Origin: Hyphomicrobiales bacterium
GTDB taxonomy: Bacteria > Pseudomonadota > Alphaproteobacteria > Rhizobiales > Aestuariivirgaceae
Direction of reading: 5' to 3'
NCBI GenBank assembly: GCA_027051995.1
Contig: JALUFY010000457.1
Location: 1 to 6,766, forward strand
DNA: 6,766 nucleotides
Each line of letters begins with the position of its first letter. Within the stretch, counting starts at the first letter, position 1. This document shows, one piece after another, positions 4,760 through 6,766 of this stretch. The notes beneath the pieces are model-generated. The model saw nothing but the letters and a program-made list of their open reading frames with translations. It was not told the DNA's origin and searched no databases. The translations under genes were made by a program, and so were the position numbers.

Positions 4760-6766
4760 CTATTGAAACAGCTTCCTGAGGAGCTTTTTAGCCTTCTTTT
4801 TGGCCTTTTTCACCGTTTTTTCCGCCTTTTGATCGCCTATGGCCTTGCCGAGCTGCTTTTGCGCCGCCTTCTCCAGCTGTTTCTGGCGCGCCTTGCCCAG
4901 GGCCCTGGCCTTGTCCCTGATCCTGTCCACGGTCTCGCCGGCATTGGCGCCGCCAACCTTGGCGATCAGGCCCCTGAGGTTCTTGTAGGCGGTTTTCGGA
5001 TCCTTGAGGATGCCCTTGATGTCGGGATAGATTTTCGGATTGTCCCACGGCCCCTTGATGATGACGGGCACGGGCAGGCCGGTCAGCCCCAGCTTGCCGC
5101 CCTGCCCCTTCAGCGAGCCGACGAGCTTGGGATCAACGCGCAAGTCCAGATAGCGGCGCAGCATGTCCACCTCGCCGGAGCCGGTGACGCGCACCAGCGG
5201 GCCGAGCATCCTGATGTCATGCGTCTGGGCGATGCCGTCGGTGATCCTGAAGCTGGCGGAGAGCTCGGCGAAATCGGTCTTTTCCTTCGGCGCCTTCTTC
5301 CAGCCGTTGACGATGGCGCCTCGCACCGTGCGCACGAGGCGGGCGATGTTGACGCCCCTGATGGCGCCGTTGGCGAAGCTGATTTTCGCCTTGCCGGTCA
5401 GGGTGGAGACCATTTCGCGCTGGCTTTTGCCCGTGGCGGCGAGCGAAAGGGTTGCCGTCAGCGCGCCGCGTATGGATGTCATGCCGGCGAAATCGCGCAA
5501 CAGCTTTTCGCCATTGAGGCCGCTGGCGGAAAGCGCCCCGCGCACGACGGGTTTCTTGCGCGAACCATCAAGAATCAGCCGCCCGGTGGCCTTGCCGCCA
5601 TAGAGGGCCATCTTCGTCAATCTGGCGTCCAGCACACCATTCTTGAGGCTCGCGGTCACATCGCTGCGGCCGATGCGCACCTTGCGGTAGAGAATCTCTC
5701 CGGCGGCCAGGCGCAGATCGGCATTGATGCCCTTCAGGGATGACAGATCGATGGGCGCGTCCGACCAGTCCGCCGGAGCGGTTTTGCGGCCCTGCGTCTT
5801 CAGCGCCGGGGGCGGCGGCGGGGCCATGTAGGCGTTGGCGTCGATGCGATCCACCCCCAGCGAGGCGGAAATGCGCGGATGTTTGCCGCTGATGACGCGC
5901 ACCGCGCCGCGCGCCGTCATGCCATCGAGCGTGATGCGCGCCTTTTTCAACTCTACCATCTTTTGCGAAACACCAATGGCGCTCTTGATGGAGAAAGGCC
6001 CCAGGCCGCGCCCCTGCGGCATATCCGCGCCCAGCCAGGCGAAAAGCCCGCGCAGGGATTTTCCGGAGGCCTCGATGCGGCCGGCCAGCTCAAGCCCCTT
6101 TTTCAGCCCCATGAAGCCGGAATAGACGGCCCGCGCGCGCGGGGCCTCGATGGCCGCCTCCAGGGGCGATCCGGCCCCGCCCAGCCTTTGCGGAGCCTTG
6201 ATGAAGAGGCTGAACCTGACCGGCTCGCGCCGCCACACGGCGGAGCCTTTCAGCTTCAGCGGGCTCTCCGGCGTGGGCAGGGAGATGTTCAGGTTGACCT
6301 TGTCCGCGGAGAACACCGAGCCGGAGCGCTCGTCCAGATAGCGCACGGAGGCGTCCGATATGACGATGGGCGCGAGGCGGACGCCGGTCAGCACATCGCC
6401 CGCGCCGCCGCCTTCGCCGGAGGTGGAGCCGCCAGCGCCGCCCTTGCCCGCCGGATTCGAGAAATCCCAGCTGGCGCGCCCCTTCGCATCCACAAGCAGG
6501 GAAATCTCCGGCCGGGTCAGGCGGATTGTCCGGATATCCAGCTTGCGTTGCAGCAGCGGGCGGGCGGAGACGGCGATGTCCAGCGCCTTCACGCGCAGGA
6601 ACGTCCCTTTCGCCATGCCCGGCGGATTGGACAGCGAAACATCCGTCAGATGCACCGACAGTTCGGGCCAGAAGGCCAGAGCCGGGCGGCCCTTGACGAT
6701 GAGCTTGCGGCCCGTCTGGCGCTCCACGGCGGCGGCAAGCTGATCGACGACGAAACGCGGCGAAAG
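4760..6766 (-). CDS. AsmA-family envelope protein, 5' end beyond window
   Basis: At least 668 residues are visible. The frame is open to the right edge, and the GTG at 6727 is an internal Val codon, not the start. The first visible residues (LSPRFVVDQLAAAVERQTGR, then KLIVKGRPALAFWPEL) are the typical AsmA N-terminal segment, which normally follows a single membrane anchor, so about 20-35 residues with that helix are probably missing. The protein is then rich in short beta strands, as expected for the beta-groove repeats of the AsmA/TamB group, which are thought to work in lipid transport or envelope homeostasis. A Gly/Ser-rich linker lies at about visible residues 107-124 and a run of five prolines at 316-320. 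The conserved AsmA C-terminal block follows: RGVNIARLVRTVRG (470-483), DFAELSASFRITDG (498-511), VTGSGEVDMLRRYLDLRVDP (527-546) and LPVPVIIKGPWDNPKIYPDI (564-583). It ends in a Lys-rich tail (KKAKKKAKKLLRKLFQ). It heads the moaE-nuclease unit. Confidence 0.9.
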   Translation of the reverse strand, partial: LSPRFVVDQLAAAVERQTGRKLIVKGRPALAFWPELSVHLTDVSLSNPPGMAKGTFLRVKALDIAVSARPLLQRKLDIRTIRLTRPEISLLVDAKGRASWDFSNPAGKGGAGGSTSGEGGGAGDVLTGVRLAPIVISDASVRYLDERSGSVFSADKVNLNISLPTPESPLKLKGSAVWRREPVRFSLFIKAPQRLGGAGSPLEAAIEAPRARAVYSGFMGLKKGLELAGRIEASGKSLRGLFAWLGADMPQGRGLGPFSIKSAIGVSQKMVELKKARITLDGMTARGAVRVISGKHPRISASLGVDRIDANAYMAPPPPPALKTQGRKTAPADWSDAPIDLSSLKGINADLRLAAGEILYRKVRIGRSDVTASLKNGVLDARLTKMALYGGKATGRLILDGSRKKPVVRGALSASGLNGEKLLRDFAGMTSIRGALTATLSLAATGKSQREMVSTLTGKAKISFANGAIRGVNIARLVRTVRGAIVNGWKKAPKEKTDFAELSASFRITDGIAQTHDIRMLGPLVRVTGSGEVDMLRRYLDLRVDPKLVGSLKGQGGKLGLTGLPVPVIIKGPWDNPKIYPDIKGILKDPKTAYKNLRGLIAKVGGANAGETVDRIRDKARALGKARQKQLEKAAQKQLGKAIGDQKAEKTVKKAKKKAKKLLRKLFQ

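Noticed and set aside
3759..5743. Plus-strand open frames opposite nuclease/moaE (3759-4721) and AsmA-like gene (4763-5743)
   Set aside because: They are antisense to recognised genes, cross real gene boundaries and have no domain or start signal.
6725..6727. GTG at 6727 as the AsmA-like start
   Set aside because: The frame continues upstream to the window edge with the typical AsmA N-terminal sequence, so this codon is an internal valine and the gene is truncated by the window.

Overview
This is a GC-rich window (codon third positions mostly G or C) of ordinary, dense bacterial gene organisation. The gene types suggest an alphaproteobacterium: an AsmA-like protein, MoaE, TrkH, a DUF2946-like protein, NosL-family proteins and an FNR/FixK-type operator. 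That assignment is inferred from composition and gene content, not from a marker gene. I see no rRNA, tRNA, CRISPR array, insertion sequence or phage gene.

Left part, minus strand, read right to left from about 2055 to 1. A leftward gene set begins at an FNR/FixK-like palindrome (2042-2055). It runs through a small DUF2946-like membrane protein with a CPVC motif (1578-1988), a NosL-family protein with a twin-arginine signal and a Met/Lys-rich tail (846-1475), and a second, divergent NosL-family protein (211-768). It ends with a small exported protein that runs off the left edge (1-208). The first three each carry a CxxC pair. NosL proteins are known Cu(I) chaperones and DUF2946 proteins are often found near copper genes, so this looks like a periplasmic or membrane copper-handling operon switched on under low oxygen. 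No nosZ or other nos gene is visible in the window. This is the most interesting part of the sequence.

Middle, plus strand. A complete TrkH-type potassium uptake channel subunit (2191-3696) is divergent from the copper-type operon, with a 202-base region between them. It converges on the next cluster with a 20-base gap.

Right part, minus strand, read right to left from 6766 to 3717. An AsmA-family envelope protein is truncated at the right edge (4760-6766). Next come MoaE, the large subunit of molybdopterin synthase (4290-4739), and a membrane-anchored thermonuclease-like protein (3717-4289) whose GTG start directly abuts the moaE stop codon. The spacing (20 and 0 bases) indicates one transcription unit, though the three proteins have no obvious shared pathway.
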